Positions 24,523 through 38,617 are shown, numbered from the stretch's first letter. The stretch is DNA of 64,000 nucleotides from Cenococcum geophilum 1.58 (GCA_001692895.1 KV748213.1:310001-374000), one strand, 5' to 3'. Made by a program: numbers and translations. The notes: generated by a model from the letters alone, not told the origin.

Positions 24523-24913
24523 TATAACGGAACCTTATAGCAGGAACTACGGTAGGCTCGTTATTAGGCTAGGTATATAGGTAATATAAGTATAAAAGTT
24601 AATAACGTAATAATAACTGGTAGAGTAGTTGCCTAATAGATTAACTCTAATTATATTTTAAGAATTACTATAAGGAAGGAACTATCTAGGTAGGGACTAA
24701 GGGTCCTTAAATACACAATTGTACTTCTATAAAATCCTTCTTATACGTAATATACGTCTTATATATAAGGTATATAAGTTCCTCTTATTTCTCTTGTTTA
24801 ATACGTAGCACATTATATAACCTTAGTTACTATTCCTTATTATATAGTTTTATTAGCTCTATCTTAGACCGTACTTATATTAACTAACTAGCTTCTTTTA
24901 ACTCTTCCCTAAG
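24523..24913 (-). repeat. 5' LTR of element C, main part
   Basis: Starts TATAACGG at 24523 and is interrupted after CTAAG (24909-24913) by element F. The last 34 bp of the LTR are at 32777-32810. Confidence 0.95.
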
Positions 24914-25336
24914 TATAATGGAACCTTATAGTAAGTACTACAATGGGCTCGTTAATAGGCTAGGTATATAGGTAATGCAAATTAAAGTTAACAACGTAAT
25001 AATAACTGGTAGAGTGGTTGCCTAATAGATTAACTCTAATTATATTCTAAGAATTACTATAAGGAAGGAACTATTTAGGTAGGGACTAAGGGTTCTTAAA
25101 TATATAACTATACTCCTATAAAATCCTTCTTATATATAATATACGTCTTATATATAAGGTACGTAGGTTCCTTCCGTTCCTCTTATTTAATATATAGCAC
25201 ATTATATAACTTTGGTTACTATTTCTCGTCACATAATTCTATCGGCTCTATTCTAGACCGTGCTTAAATTAACTAACTAGCTTCTTTTAACTCTTCCCTA
25301 AGTAGTTATAATATTATACTTAAAGCGTCCATAACA
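24914..25336 (-). repeat. 3' LTR of element F
   Basis: 423 bp, TATAATGG to CCATAACA. Confidence 0.95.
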
Positions 25337-28300
25337 CTATCTCCCTCCTCTTAATTTTTATCCTTAAAGATTCCTAATATCTCTAAGTTGTTTACTAAAG
25401 GTGTAATATCTATCTAATTAATTTAGTTAATATTATTGCTTATTATACCTAAAGCAATTTCTTCTTTATACGCCCAACGTCGTGCTCGCACTATTACTGC
25501 AATATTATCTCTTAGTAAGATTATACTATCTCCATATTCTCGTTGCTTAAAAGAGGGGTTAGTTTATATTGCGCTAGTAAACCTATTTTCGCGATAACCG
25601 TCCTTTTGCTTAAAGTGCACTAAAGTAAATATTTGTTTATCCTATAACGTTTACTTTATATCTAATGCTAAATATACGCAACCTATTACTCTTAATAGTT
25701 ATCTAGTTCCCTAATTAATTTATCTTAGGGTTTTATGTTTAATCTACTACTACGCAGCTAGATAATAAACTGTTTTAAGCCCTTACTAAATTAAAACGTT
25801 CTTGGGACGCAGAATAGAAGGCCCTAGATACTTAAATCGCAGCGTTTACTTATTTACTCCGTCTTAAGAAGGTTTATAAGAAGGTCTATTTTAAGGAATA
25901 GAAACTTATAAAATAGGGTCTATAGGAACTTAGTAATAAAAGAATAGATTCTCTTCTAACTAAGAAGGAAATAGATCTAAGTAGTTCGGCAACTACTTTT
26001 CTTAGGCCCCCCTTAGGTAACTTATTCTTTAGTAATCCTTCTTTATTAATACTACCTAACCTAATCTCCTCTAATACTCCTATACCTTTCCTATAGCGTT
26101 CTTTAGATTCTCTAGTAACTCCTAGGTAGTCTTAGTATAGCCTATTCACTTAACCTTATACTATATTTTATTGTTAATATCCTTATAACTAATGATTTTT
26201 AAAACTTACTATTTATCTTCTTTTTATCCTCTATACATGTCTGCCTTATAGACCAGTAGTTTAACATTTCCATATACTAACTCTAGCATTACGATATACT
26301 ATATAGGGTAGATCTTTATCTTAGCTAGTAAGTTTAACTTAAACGTAACTAATAAAATTCTTTACTTAATTTTAAAAGGTCCTAGTCTAATATAGTCTAA
26401 CTTCTTACTTAGTTGTTAACTCTTAAAATTTTTATATAGTAGCCATACTTTATCTTCCTCCTTAAGATCTAGTCCCTTAGATCTCTTAGCATTATAGTAC
26501 TTTTTTATTCTCTCTTATACTTTCTTTACTAATTCTATAAGGTCTATATAAAGATTTATTAACGTTTTTATTCTTTCTTTAGCTATACTACTCGTCTTCT
26601 TTACTTAATATAGCGATAGTAATATTCTTAGTTTATATCCGTAATTCACCTTAAATAGTAATATGCCTATTTCTTCTTATAGTGTTATATTATATATAAA
26701 CTATATAACTGGTAATAATAATACCTAATTATTCTGTATATAATTAATATAATGCCTTAGATACTACTCTAGTGTCTAATTTAGTCTTTCCATTTAACCG
26801 TCTGTCTGTAGATAATATGCGGTAAAAGTTACTGCTCTAACTCCTTATTCCGCTAAAAATACCTCCTAAAATACTGCTATAAATCTTAAATCTCTGTCTA
26901 ATATAATCTTATTTAGTACTCTATATCTTATAAATACTTCTTTAATATAAATTCTAGCAACATCTTCTACTAATATCTCTTCTGTATACGCTATAAAGTA
27001 TCCCTACTTTATAAGCTTATCTATTATTACTAAGATCGCGTTATAATCTTATCCGGTAATAGGATCTCTTAATTTTAATAACTTAATAATAAAGTCCTAT
27101 AATATAACCTCCTATAGTCTCTCTGGTATTTTAATAGGTTATAGCCCTCTATATAGCTTATGCCTTATTAGTTTATTTCTTTAGCAATCTAGATATTCCT
27201 TTATAACTTTTCGCGCTAAGCCCTAAATTCAGTTAATAATATACTCCTCTTAGAGTCTTAATACTAAGCCTATAGCTCCATTATATCCTTAAGTTATTCC
27301 CTTATAGAAATCTTCTATAAATTGTTCTGCTATGCTTTTTAGGATATATGTTACTTCTTAATTTTTATATATATCCACCTATAAATCTTCTAGCTATGCT
27401 TTTAGAATTCTTTATATCTAAAGGCTTCCTAGTAACTTATAAACTCTATCCTATATCTCTTAAGTTGCTATAATTTTTAGATAATTATACCTAATTAATC
27501 CGTCTGTGTCTCTTTATAGTAAAGCCCCTAATAGCTTCTTATTATTTTATAGTTTAGCCTTATAACTTAAAGCGTCTGCTTATATATTATCTATACCCTT
27601 AGTATACTAAATCTTAAAATAATATTCTATAAGTATCTCTGCCTATCTAACCTATCTTTAGTTAAGTTCCTTTATTATTAGGAATCTTATTAGGGTTTTA
27701 TAATCCGTCTTAACTATAAATAGTTTCTCTATACCTTATAAGAATGCTCTCTATTTCTTTAGTGCTATAACTATACCTAATAACTCCTTATTATAGATGT
27801 TATAGTTTAACTCTAGTAGTATTATCTTCCTACTATAGTATGCTACTGGGTGCCATCTATTTTAATATCTCTATATAAAGCACGCCCCTAGTATATAATC
27901 TAATATATTTATTTCTACAATCGTTTCTAACCCTAGTTAATAAATTTTAAGAACTGGCTCCTAGGTAAATAACTCTTTAACTTTCTTAAAGAGTTNTCTN
28001 TNNTCCTCTNNCTATNCCNATAGTTCTTNTTTCTTTATTANNCGCGTAAATNGCTTAATNTCCTTTAACNANTNCGCTATAAACCTTCTGCAGTAATTAT
28101 AAAACCCTAAAAATAATCTTAACTACGTAACGTTCTCTAGTTCTTACCAATTTACTATAGCCTCGATTTTCTTTAAATTAATACTAAGTTAGCCTAGTTT
28201 AATAATAAATTTAATAAAATTAGTCTTCCTAGTAAAGAACTCGCATTTTTTAATTGCTACTAGTATTTATTCTTCTTATAGTCTCCTTAAAACCCATTTA

Positions 28301-31300
28301 ATGTATTCTCCGTATTCTTCCTTAGTTATTAAGTAGATAATAATATTATTAAGATATACTATAACAAATTCATCTAAGTGTTCTTCTAATATATTATTAA
28401 TACACTTCTAAAACGTTACTGGTGCATTTATAAACCTAAATTATATAACTAATAGTTTATATAGTCCTTCCTTTAACCTAAAGGCTGCNTTNNATTTATN
28501 NCCNTNCTTAATNNTNATNTNNTNGTANNCCTATCTTANATNTATCTTTNTAAANATTTNCNCNTTGCCTATCCTATTTTAGATTTCGCTAATTAAGGGT
28601 AAAGGATACCTATCCTTTCTAGTAATGCTATTTAACTATTTATAGTTAATACATAGCCTTAGTTTACTATTCTTCTTTAATATAAATAGTACTAGATAAC
28701 CTACTAATAACTGCAATGGTCTAATATATCCCTTTCGTAGGTTTTCTTAGATAAACTCTTTTAATACTCTACCCTCTTCTTTAGTAAGCTTATAGATTGG
28801 AAAAAACCTTAGACTTATTTCTAGTTCTAATTCTATTTTATAGTCCTATACTATATATTTTAACAGCTTCTTACTCTCTAGTAACTATAGTTTCTTACCA
28901 TACTTATAGTATCTTTTTAGTACATAACTTAAGCCTTACTTAGTCTCTTTATATATTACTCTAACTTAGTATTATACTAACTTAGCTTATTATCGCATCT
29001 TACGGCGTTAAGTATTTTTAATATCGACCTAACCTATAACCTAATTAATTTTTAGATTATATTCCTGTAACTAAGGCATTTCTAGTACTGCTTTATTATT
29101 TCCTAATAGTAATATATTAAAAGACATCTTAATTTATCTCCCTTTAATAGTTAACTAAATAGGTCCTATTTCTAGATTAATAATCCCTCCTCTATAAATT
29201 ATTAGATCTCTTAAAATTGTCACTAATAGGTAAAGATACTCCTTTTTTCTATATGGTAGACCCATTCTTTTAACTACTACTAGTAAGATATGGTTCCTTA
29301 TTGCTTTACTATCTATTAATACCTTAAACTATTAATCTTACTACTTTATTTATAAATTTAGGTATTATCCTTAAATTCCTTTAAGGGTTTAAGGCTTTAC
29401 TATTAGTTCCCTCTAGTCCTATAGGCCTTTACTTTTCCTAATTATTAGCTGCTTAATCTTATTTATACTTAGTCCAACTTAAGCTAATACTTAGTTCGCT
29501 TTTTGTCTTTAATATACTATAAACACGTACTCTCTGGGTATTCCCACTACTATTATCCTTTTAGGTATTTTTCTATAAGGAATCTTTCTGGTTAAAGTAT
29601 TAAGTTTCCTAACTCCTAAACTTCTATTAGATACCAACTATATATATACTTAGTATTTCTGTATTTTTATTCTTTTATTAACCAATATATTCTTATAGGG
29701 TATTTCCAATACTTATCCTTAGGTACTCTATGTATATTATATATATTATCTATATATGCGATCCATAATAGCGTATAGTGTACTTAGTGTCTTAGGTTAA
29801 CTCTTAGCTTATTTTTATCCTTAAGTTTAAACCTTTCTTGTGTTAATCTAAGCGTTATAACTTTATTTGCAGGTATTAAGATACGTCTTTCGCTTCTCTA
29901 GTCCTCTAAACGCTCCTTTAGATCTTTTAACGTTATAATTAAGGCTCCTTTAATGTGATTTATAGCCTTCTCTATAATCGGGTAGTTTTAAATAACTTTC
30001 TCGTCTAACCATATATAGAAATCTTCCCACTCGTTACTGTGCCTTTGCCTATACCACTTTTAGTACAGCTGCTAGAGTATATACGGCTTATCTGTAAGGA
30101 AGTATCTTCTTATTACTACGTTATAACAGCCTTTAGTGTGTCGTTCTTTAAACCTAGTTAGGATTCCTAGATCCTCTTCTTGTTTTAGTTTAATAAGCTA
30201 CTTAGCTTTTAGTGTGCCTGCCCTAGGCCTATTAGTAATTCTTTATACTAGTGCTTAGTCCCTTATACATCCTAATATACTAGATCTCTTATTTAGTTTC
30301 TATTCTTGCTATAAGGCGATTCTTACTCTAAATTCCTCTATAGTTTCTTTTTTTTTTATATCTTACGAGTAGATCCTTAAAGTTCTTTTACTTTTTAATC
30401 TTAGTATTAACATTTTAATCTTTAGGCTAAATACTGCGTTCTCCTAGTAAGTCCTCTAAGTCTATATACCTGTCTTCTAATCTAGTTGCTATTTATACCG
30501 CAAATTCTCTAATCTCGTTAATAGTCCTTATTTATATCTTAAAGTCTTAGTTCTATAGGATTCTTAATCCTAAGCTTGCTTTTAGCTTAAGCTTTACTCC
30601 TACCTTAGTCTAACTAGGCTTACTTAGTGTTCTTATCTTGTCTTAAGAGTCTTATATTTATAGGAAACGCTATCCCGAGCTTATTTATATGTTTTTAAAC
30701 TAAGCTACTACTCTACTTTATCGGTTTTCGTCCGTTATAGATCCTTAAGCTTACCTTATCTTATCTTAAGAATCTTAAGCCTTTAGCCTTTTACCTTTAT
30801 TAAGTACCGAAGTAGTTCGCTGTCCTACTTCTCTTACATCTTATAAAGCAATAGATATTATATTTAGTGGGGTCTTAATCCCTATTAATATTCCCTATTT
30901 TATAGTGGAATTATCCTCTACCTTTAGTATAATATCTTAGAGGTCCGTATGCTCCTAGTAAGCTACTCTTATTACCTTATTATTATAAAATGTTTTGCCT
31001 ATATTAAAATTATTGTCCTTAATATCTAATCTGCGAACTAGTTTTTTAGTTCCTCTATATTCCGTAGATTTTAGCTCTTATAGCTAATAGCTTACGCCAT
31101 ACTTAGCGTCTTTATAAATTTGGTATACGTTATTATAATAAAACGCGAAACTTCTAATTAAATATTCTTTTGCTCCTCGTAGTATACTATTATCTCTTTA
31201 TATATATGTATTATCTACTAGTTAGGTTCCCTTTATTACATAATAACTCTAACTATCTTTATAATCCCTTATAAAATAACCTTATTTCCCATAATTTATA

Positions 31301-32303
31301 TAAGCTCTATCTTTAAACTATTAACTTTACTATAGAGTCCGCCTAAACATCTTCTGCTAATAAGATTCTTAGTTTAGCCTCTGCTTTTTAGTCCTATAAT
31401 TACTAGATCCTTAACCTCTAGGTTTTTATAGTTTCTTACTCTATCTTTTATAGGCTTTTTTAGTACTACTTAGGTCTATTAGCTCTACGCTATACCATAT
31501 TTTCTAACTTAGCTTTAGTTATTACGTACTCTACGCCTTATATAACTATAAAACTCTATCTTAACCTCTCTTAGTCTGTTCCCTTTAGTAGATCCAATTA
31601 TTAATCTTAATCGCTTAATCTATTAGTTCCCTTAGGGTATCCGCATCTTCTATTAGGATAATTACGTCCTAAACTTTAGCCTTAAGTCCCTACTTATACT
31701 ATGCTATAAGCGCCCTATTATTCCACTTAACTTATATTACTAACGTCTGGAACTATATTGTATACTTAATTGCTAAAGTTTATTACATAATATCTTAGAG
31801 TTTTTTTTTACTATAGTTGTTAATTCTAGGTCTCTAAATATTTATATAAATCGCTCTATAAATCCTTCCCAGCTTAAGAACATAAATTGTATATCTTAGT
31901 TAGTGGTCGTTATTCCGTTTATTTATATCTCTATAAGGTAAAACTTAAACTACTCTAGTACTCTTCCTAATAAAAATAACTCTACGTAGGTTATTCGATC
32001 TATAGGTATTAGTAGCTTTGCCCCTTCTTATAAAACTTTAAAGTATATTTACGTAAGAAATCCTTTAAGCTTTAATCTTTCTCCTAAGAATCTCTTAATA
32101 GATAGTAACTTAACCTTTACTACTCCAATCCTATTAACCCTTTCTTCTAACGCTGTATTGCTAGCTATTAACTAGTTAATTACCTCTTATAACTATCCAA
32201 CTGTTATAGGTTGCTATAAGTTAGTATCTGCTATACTAGTGTCACCTAACCTTAAAGTAGTTGCCGCCGTTAATAGCGTTATGGTGGCTGCTTTTAGTAG
32301 CAT
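25337..32303 (-). pseudogene. gag-pol and extension of element F
   Basis: Minus strand, Gag start at 32303 (ATG). Order from right to left: Gag with DSQDEIR-type repeats (about 30600-30800), protease (about 28980-29300), RT with both catalytic Asp lost (YLNN, 28345-28356), RNase H, integrase (about 26700-27500), chromodomain (about 26060-26205) and the post-chromodomain extension (about 25337-26050) leading into the LTR. The RT box is about 85 bp closer to the Gag start than in A and C, so F has a small deletion in the Gag or spacer region. It is heavily RIP-mutated. Confidence 0.88.
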
Positions 32304-32348
32304 ATTATTTAACCTTCTATATTTAATACTGTAACTAAGTAGTAATTA

Positions 32349-32771
32349 TATAACGGAACCTTATAGCAAGTACTATAATAGGCTTGTTAATAGGCTAGGT
32401 ATATAAGTAATATAAATTAAAGTTAACAACGTAATAATAACTAGTAGAGTGGTTGCCTAATAGATTAACTCTAATTATATTCTAAGAATTACTACAAGGA
32501 AGGAACTATCTAGGTAGGGATTAAGGGTTCTTAAATATATAACCGTACTTCTATAAAATCCTTCTTATACGTAATATACGTCTTATACGTAAGGTATATA
32601 GGTTTCTTCCATTCCTTTTATTTAATACGTAGCATATTATATAACCTTAGTTACTATTCCTTATTATATAGTTCTATCGGCTCTATCCTAAACCGTGCTT
32701 AAATTAACCAACTAGCTTCTTCCGACTCTTCCCCAAGTAGTTATAATATTGTACTTAAAGCGTCTATAACA
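32349..32771 (-). repeat. 5' LTR of element F
   Basis: 423 bp, TATAACGG to CTATAACA. Confidence 0.95.
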
Positions 32772-32776
32772 CCAAG

Positions 32777-32810
32777 TAGTCGTAATATTGTACTTAAAGC
32801 GTCCGTAATA
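32777..32810 (-). repeat. 5' LTR of element C, last 34 bp
   Basis: TAGTCGTAATATTG to CCGTAATA; it completes the C LTR after F and is followed by C's target duplication ATTAC (32811-32815). Confidence 0.93.
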
Positions 32811-35800
32811 ATTACTAAGATTATATTATAATCTTATTTAGTAATAGGGTCTCTTAACTTTAGCAACTTAATAATAAAGTCCTATAATATAACCTCCTAT
32901 AGTCTCTCTAGTGTTTTAATAGGTTATAGCCCTCTATATAGCTTATGCCTTATTAGTTTATTTCTTTAGCAATCTAGATATTCCTTTATAACTTTTTATA
33001 CTAAGCCCTAAATTCTATTAATAATATACTCCTTTTAAAGTCTTAATACTAAGCCTATGGCCCTATTATGTCCTTAAGTTAATCCCTTATAGAAATCTTT
33101 TATAAAATGTTTTGCTATGCTTCTTAGAATATACGTTGCTTCTTAACTCTTATATATGTCTATTTATAAATCTTCTAGTTATACTTTTAGAATCCTTTAT
33201 ACCTAAAAGCTTTCTAGTGACTTATAAACTCTATTCTACTCTTCTTAAGTTACTATAATCTTTAGATAATTATACCTAATTAGTTTATCTATATCTTTTC
33301 GCAGTAAAGCCCCTAATAGCTTTTTATTATTCTGTAGTTTAGCTTTTTAACTTAAAGCGTCTGCTTACGTGTTATTTATACCTTTAGTATATTAAATCTT
33401 AAAATAGTATTTTATAAGCATCTCTACCCATTTAACCTATCTTTAGTTAAGTTCCTTTATTATTAGGAATCCTATTAGGTTCTTATAATCTGTTTTAACT
33501 ATAAATAGTTTCTTTATACCTTATAAGAATGCTTTCTATTTCTTTAGTGCTATAACTATACCTAATAACTCCTTATTATAGATGTTATAGTTTAACTCTA
33601 ATAGTATTATCTTCTAACTATAGTATACCACTAGGTGCTATCTATCTTAATATTTCTATATAAAGTACGCCCCTAGTATATAGTCTAATATATCTGTTTC
33701 TATAACCGTTTCTAGTCCTAGTTAATAGATCTTTAGAACTAGCTCCTAGGTAAATAACTCCTTAACTTTTTTAAAGAGTTTCTACTATTCCTCTCCCTAT
33801 ACCTATAGTTCTTCTTTCTTTATTAATCGCGTAAATAGTTTAATATTCTTTAACTATTATACTATAAACCTTCTATAGTAATTATAAAACCCTAAAAACA
33901 ATCTTAACTGCGTAACGTTCTCTAGTTCTTACTAATTTACTATAGCCTTAATTTTCTTTAAATCTATACTAAGTTGGCCTAGTTTAATAATAAATCTAAT
34001 AAAATTAGTCTTCCTAGTAAAGAACTTACATTTCTTAATTGCTACTAGCATCTATTCTTTTTATAGTCTCTTTAAGACCTATTTAACGTATTCCTCATAT
34101 TCTTCCTTAGTTATTAAGTAGATAATAATAATATTAAGGTATACTATAACAAATTTATCTAAGTATTCTCCTAATATACTGTTAATTTGTTTCTAAAATA
34201 TTGCTAGTATATTTGTTAATCTAAATTATATAACTAATAGTTTATATAGTCCTTTCTTTAATCTAAAGGCTGCCTTCTATTTATCGCCTTCCTTAATCTT
34301 AATCTAATAGTACGCCTATCTTAGATCTATCTTTGTAAAGATCTATATATTACCTATCCTATCTTAGATTTTGCTAATTAAGGGTAAAGGATACCTATCC
34401 TTCTAAGTAATGCTATTTAACTATCTATAGTCGATATATAACCTTAGTTTACTATTCTTTTTTAGTATAAATAGTACTAGATAACCCGCTAATAACTATA
34501 ATGGTTTAATATATCCCTTTTATAGATTTTCTTAGATAAACTCTTTTAATACTCTACCTTCTTCTTTAGTAAGCTTATAGATTAAAAAGAACCTTAAACT
34601 TATTCCTAGTTTTAATTCTATCTTATAGTCCCATACTATATACTCTAACAGCTTTTTATTTTCCGGTAACCATAGTTTCTTACCATACTTATAGTATCTT
34701 TTCGGTATATAGCTTAGTCCTTTTTCCGTTTCTTTATAGGTTGCTCCTACTTAGTACTATACTATTTTGGCTTATTATTGTATCTTATGTTATTAAGTAT
34801 CCTTAATATCGACTTAATCTATAACCCAATTAATCCTTAGATTATATTTCTATAACTAAGGCATTCCTAATACTGCCTTATCTTTCCCTAATAGTAATAT
34901 ATTAAAGGACATCTTAATTTATCTCCCTTTAATAATTAGCTAAATAGGTCCTATTTTAAGATTAATAATCCCTCCTTTATAGGCTACTAGATCTCCTAAA
35001 ATCGTAACTAATAGGTAAGATTGTTCCTTCTATCTATAAGGTAGCCCTATTCTCTTAACTACTGCTAGTAAAATATAGTTTCTTATTACTCTACTATTTA
35101 TTAGCGCTTTAAACTGCTAATCTTACTAATTAACTTATAAATTTAGGTATTGTCCTTAAATTCCTTTAAGGGTCTAAGGCTTTACTACTAGCTCCCTCTA
35201 GTTACGTGGGCCTCTACTTTTCCTAACTATTAGCTGCTTAATCCTATTTATACTTAGTCTATCTTTAGCCAATACTTAGTTCGCTTTTTATCTTTAATAT
35301 ACTATAAACACGTATTTTCTAGGCATTCCTACTACTATTATCCATTTAGGCATTCTTCTGTAAGGAATTTTTTTAGTTAAAGTATTAAGTCTCCTAACTC
35401 CTAAACTTCTACTAGATGCCAGCTATATATATACTTAGCATTCCTATACTTTTACTCCTTTATTATCCAATACATTTTTATAGAATACTTATAGTGCTTA
35501 TCCTTTAGTGCTTTATATATATTATATGCATTATCTATATATGTAATCCATAATAGCGTATAATATGCTTAGTATCTTAGGTTAACTCTTAGCTTATCTT
35601 TATCCTTAAGTTTAAACCTTTATTATATTAATCTAAGCGTTATAACTTTGTTCGCAGGTACTAAAATACGTTATTTACTTCTCTAGTCCTTTAAACACTC
35701 CTTTAGATCTTTTAACGTTATAATTAAGGCTCCTTTAATATAATTTATAGCCTTTTCTATAATCGGGTAGTCTTAGATAACCTTTTCGTTCAGCTATATA

Positions 35801-38148
35801 TAGAAATCTTCCTACTTATTATTATGCCTTTACCTATACTACTTTTAGTACAGCTGTTAGAGTATATACGGCTTATTCGTAAGGAAGTATCTTCTTATTA
35901 CTATATTGTAATAGCCCTTAGTATATCGTTCCTTGAACCTAGTTAGAATCCCTAAATCCTCTTCTTATTCTAGTTTAGTAAGCCACTTAGCTCTTAATAT
36001 GCCTATTCTAGGCCTATTAATGATTCTTTGTATAGATACTCTATCCTTTATACGTCCTAGTATACTAAATCTCTTATCTAGTTTTTGCTCTTGCTATAAG
36101 GTAATTCTCGCTCTAAATTCCTCCATAGTTTCTTTCTTTTCGCGTCTTATAAGTAGATCCTTAAAGCCTTCTTACTTCTTAATCTTGGTATTAACTTTTT
36201 AATCTTTAAGCCAAACTCTTTATTCCCCTAGTAAGTCTTCTAGGTCTATATACCTATCTCCTAGTCTAGTTACTGTTTATACTATAGATTCTCTAATCTT
36301 ATTAATAGTCCTTATTCGTGTCTTAAAGTCTTAGTTCTATAGGATTCTTAATCCTAAGCTTGCTTCTATCTTAAGCTTTACTCCTACCTTAGTCTAACTA
36401 GGCTTAGGTATTCTTATCTTATCTTAAAAGTCTTAAATCTTACTTATCTTGTCTTAAAAATCTTATGCCTGTGGGAAACTCTGTCCCGAGCTCATTTATA
36501 TATCTTTAAACTAAGCTACTACCCTGCTCTATTAGTTTCTATCCGTTATAGGTCCTTAGGTATACCTTATCTTATTTTAAGAATCTTAGTCGTCTCTTAT
36601 CTTATCTTAAGAATCTTAAGCCTTTGGCCTTTTGCCTTTTTTAAGTGCTAAAGTAGCTTACTATTCTACTTCTCTTACGTCTCGCGAAGCGATAGATATC
36701 GTATCTAGTAGGGTCTTAATCCCTACTAATATTCCCTACTCTATAGTAGAATTATCCTCTACCTTTAGTATAATATCTTAGAGGTCCGCACGCTCCTAGT
36801 AAGCTACTCTTATTGCCTTATTGTTATAAAATATTTTACCTTTATTAAATTTATTGTCTTTAATATCTAATCTGCGAACTGGTTTATTAGTTCCTTTATA
36901 TTCCGCTAAATATAGCTCTTATAGCTAATAGCTTACGCTATACTTAGCGTCCTTATAAATTCGGTATACGTTATTATAATAAAATACAAAACTTTTAATT
37001 AAATATTCTTTTATTCCTTATAGTATATTATTATCTCTTTATATATATATATTGTTTACTAATCTCGTTCCTTTTATTATATAGTAACTCTAACCATCTT
37101 TATAATCCCTTATAAAGTAACTTTATTTCCTATAATTTATATAAGCTCCTTCTCTAAACTACTAACTTTGCTATAGAGTCCGCCTAAATATCTTTTACTA
37201 CTAAAATCCCTGGTTTAACCTCTACTCCTTAGTCCTATAATTACTAGATCCTTAACCTCTAGGTTTTTATAGTTTCTTACTCTANCTCTTATAGGCTTCT
37301 TTAGTACCACTTAGGTCTATTAGCTTTGCGCTATACCATATTTTCTAACTTAGCTTTAGTTATTACGTACTCTACGCCTTATATAACTATAAAACTCTAT
37401 CCTAACCTCTCTTAGCCTATTCCCTTTAGTATATCCAATTATTAATCTTAATCGCTTAATCTATTAACTCCCTTAGGGTATCCGCATCTTCCATTAGGAT
37501 AATTATGTTCTGGACTTTAGCCTTAAGTCCTTATTTATACTATACTATAAGCGCCTTATTATTCTACTTAACTTACGTAGCTAGCGTTTAGAACTGCGTT
37601 ATATACTTAATTGTTAAGGTCCGTTATATAATATTCTAAAGTTTTCTTTTTACTATAGTTGTTTGTTCTAGGTTTTTAAATATCTATATAAGTTGTTCCG
37701 CGAATCCTTCCTAGCTTAAGAATATAAACCTAACTTCTTAATTAGTGGTCGTTATTCCATTTACCTATATCTCTATAAGGTAAGGCTTAAACTACTTAAG
37801 TACTCTTCCTAACAGGAATAGTCCTGCGTAGGCTATTCGATCTATAAATATTAGCAGCTTTACTCCTTCTTACGTAACCTTAAAGTGTATTTATATAAGA
37901 AATCCTTTAAGCTTTAATCTTTCGCCTAAGTACCTTTCGATTAATAGTAGCTTAATTTTTACCGCTCCTATTCTATTAACCCTTTCTTCTAATACTAAGT
38001 TGTTCGTTATTAACTGGTTAATTATCTCTTATAACTATCCGACCGTTATAGGTTGCTATAAGTTAGTATCCGCTATACTAGTGTCTCCTTCTAACCTTAA
38101 AGTAGTTGCCGCCATTAATAGCGTCGTAGTGGCTGCTTTTAGTGGCAT
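32811..38148 (-). pseudogene. Element B gag-pol 5' part: Gag to integrase core
   Basis: Minus strand. The Gag start is at 38148 (ATG). DSQDEIR-type repeats are at about 36420-36620, protease at about 34760-35100, and RT around 33900-34600 with the catalytic box now YLNI (about 34130-34141). RNase H and integrase continue left to 32816, where the frame joins 10598 across element C. A single N is at 37285. It is the oldest copy in the nest and has more indels relative to A than C does. Confidence 0.88.
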
Positions 38149-38193
38149 ATTATTTAACTTTTTATATTTATTACTATAACTAGGTAGTAATTA

Positions 38194-38617
38194 TATAACG
38201 GAACCTTGTAGCAAGTACTATAATAGGCTTGTTATTGGGATAGGTGTATAGGTAAAGTAAATTAAAGTTAATAACGTAATAATAACTGGTAGAGTAGTTG
38301 CCTAATAGATTAACTCTAATTATATTCTGAGAATCACTATAAGGAAGGAACTATCTAGGTAGGGACTAAGGGTCCTTAAATACACAACCGTACTCCTATA
38401 AAATCCTTCTTATACATAATATACGTATACTCTATCTACTCTATTACAGATTACGCAGATCCTATAGATTATATAGATTACATTATGTGACCTTGGTTAC
38501 TATTTCTCGTCACATAGCTCTACCGGCTCCATCCTAGACCGTGCCTAGATTAACCAACTAGCTTCTTTTAACTCTTCTCTAAGTAGTCGTAACATTGTAC
38601 TTAAAGCGTCCGTAATA
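38194..38617 (-). repeat. 5' LTR of element B, variant type
   Basis: 424 bp, TATAACGG to CCGTAATA. About 38410-38490 carries a different segment (ATTACAGATTACGCAGATCC and neighbours) from the LTRs of A, C and F, but matches the LTR of element H (about 63078-63145). This defines an LTR subfamily. Confidence 0.92.

Larger units (their letters stand above)
24914..32771 (-). mobile_element. Element F: full-length chromovirus (family 1) in C's 5' LTR
   Basis: 7858 bp with 423-bp LTRs. The target duplication is CTAAG (24909-24913) and CCAAG (32772-32776), one C/T apart. It is a member of family 1 inserted into the LTR of another member in the same orientation, so it is younger than C. Two blocks of interspersed N bases (27996-28075 and 28487-28563) fall within it. 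Confidence 0.95.
10599..32810 (-). mobile_element. Element C: full-length chromovirus (family 1) carrying D and F
   Basis: Its own pieces are 10599-13077, 19481-24913 and 32777-32810, about 7.95 kb. The flanking target duplication ATTAC is exact (10594-10598 and 32811-32815). Copia element D interrupts its integrase (duplication CTTCT) and family-1 element F interrupts its 5' LTR (duplication CTAAG/CCAAG). B's integrase reads continuously when C is removed. Confidence 0.95.
803..38617 (-). mobile_element. Element B: outermost Ty3/gypsy chromovirus, family 1, interrupted twice
   Basis: B is the oldest member of the left-hand nest. Its own pieces are 803-1800, 9753-10598 and 32811-38617, about 7.6 kb in all. 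Element A splits its chromodomain and element C splits its integrase. The 3' LTR at the left end is cut at about 803 and lacks roughly 300 bp; the 5' LTR (38194-38617) is complete. Because the left terminus is missing, its target duplication cannot be tested. The base to its right (38618) lies directly inside the integrase/chromodomain region of another gypsy element (G), so B probably inserted into G and the left side was later rearranged. Confidence 0.85.

Noticed and set aside
35933..36202. 89-aa open frame on the plus strand
   Set aside because: Antisense to the Gag/spacer region of minus-strand element B; hydrophobic by composition only.
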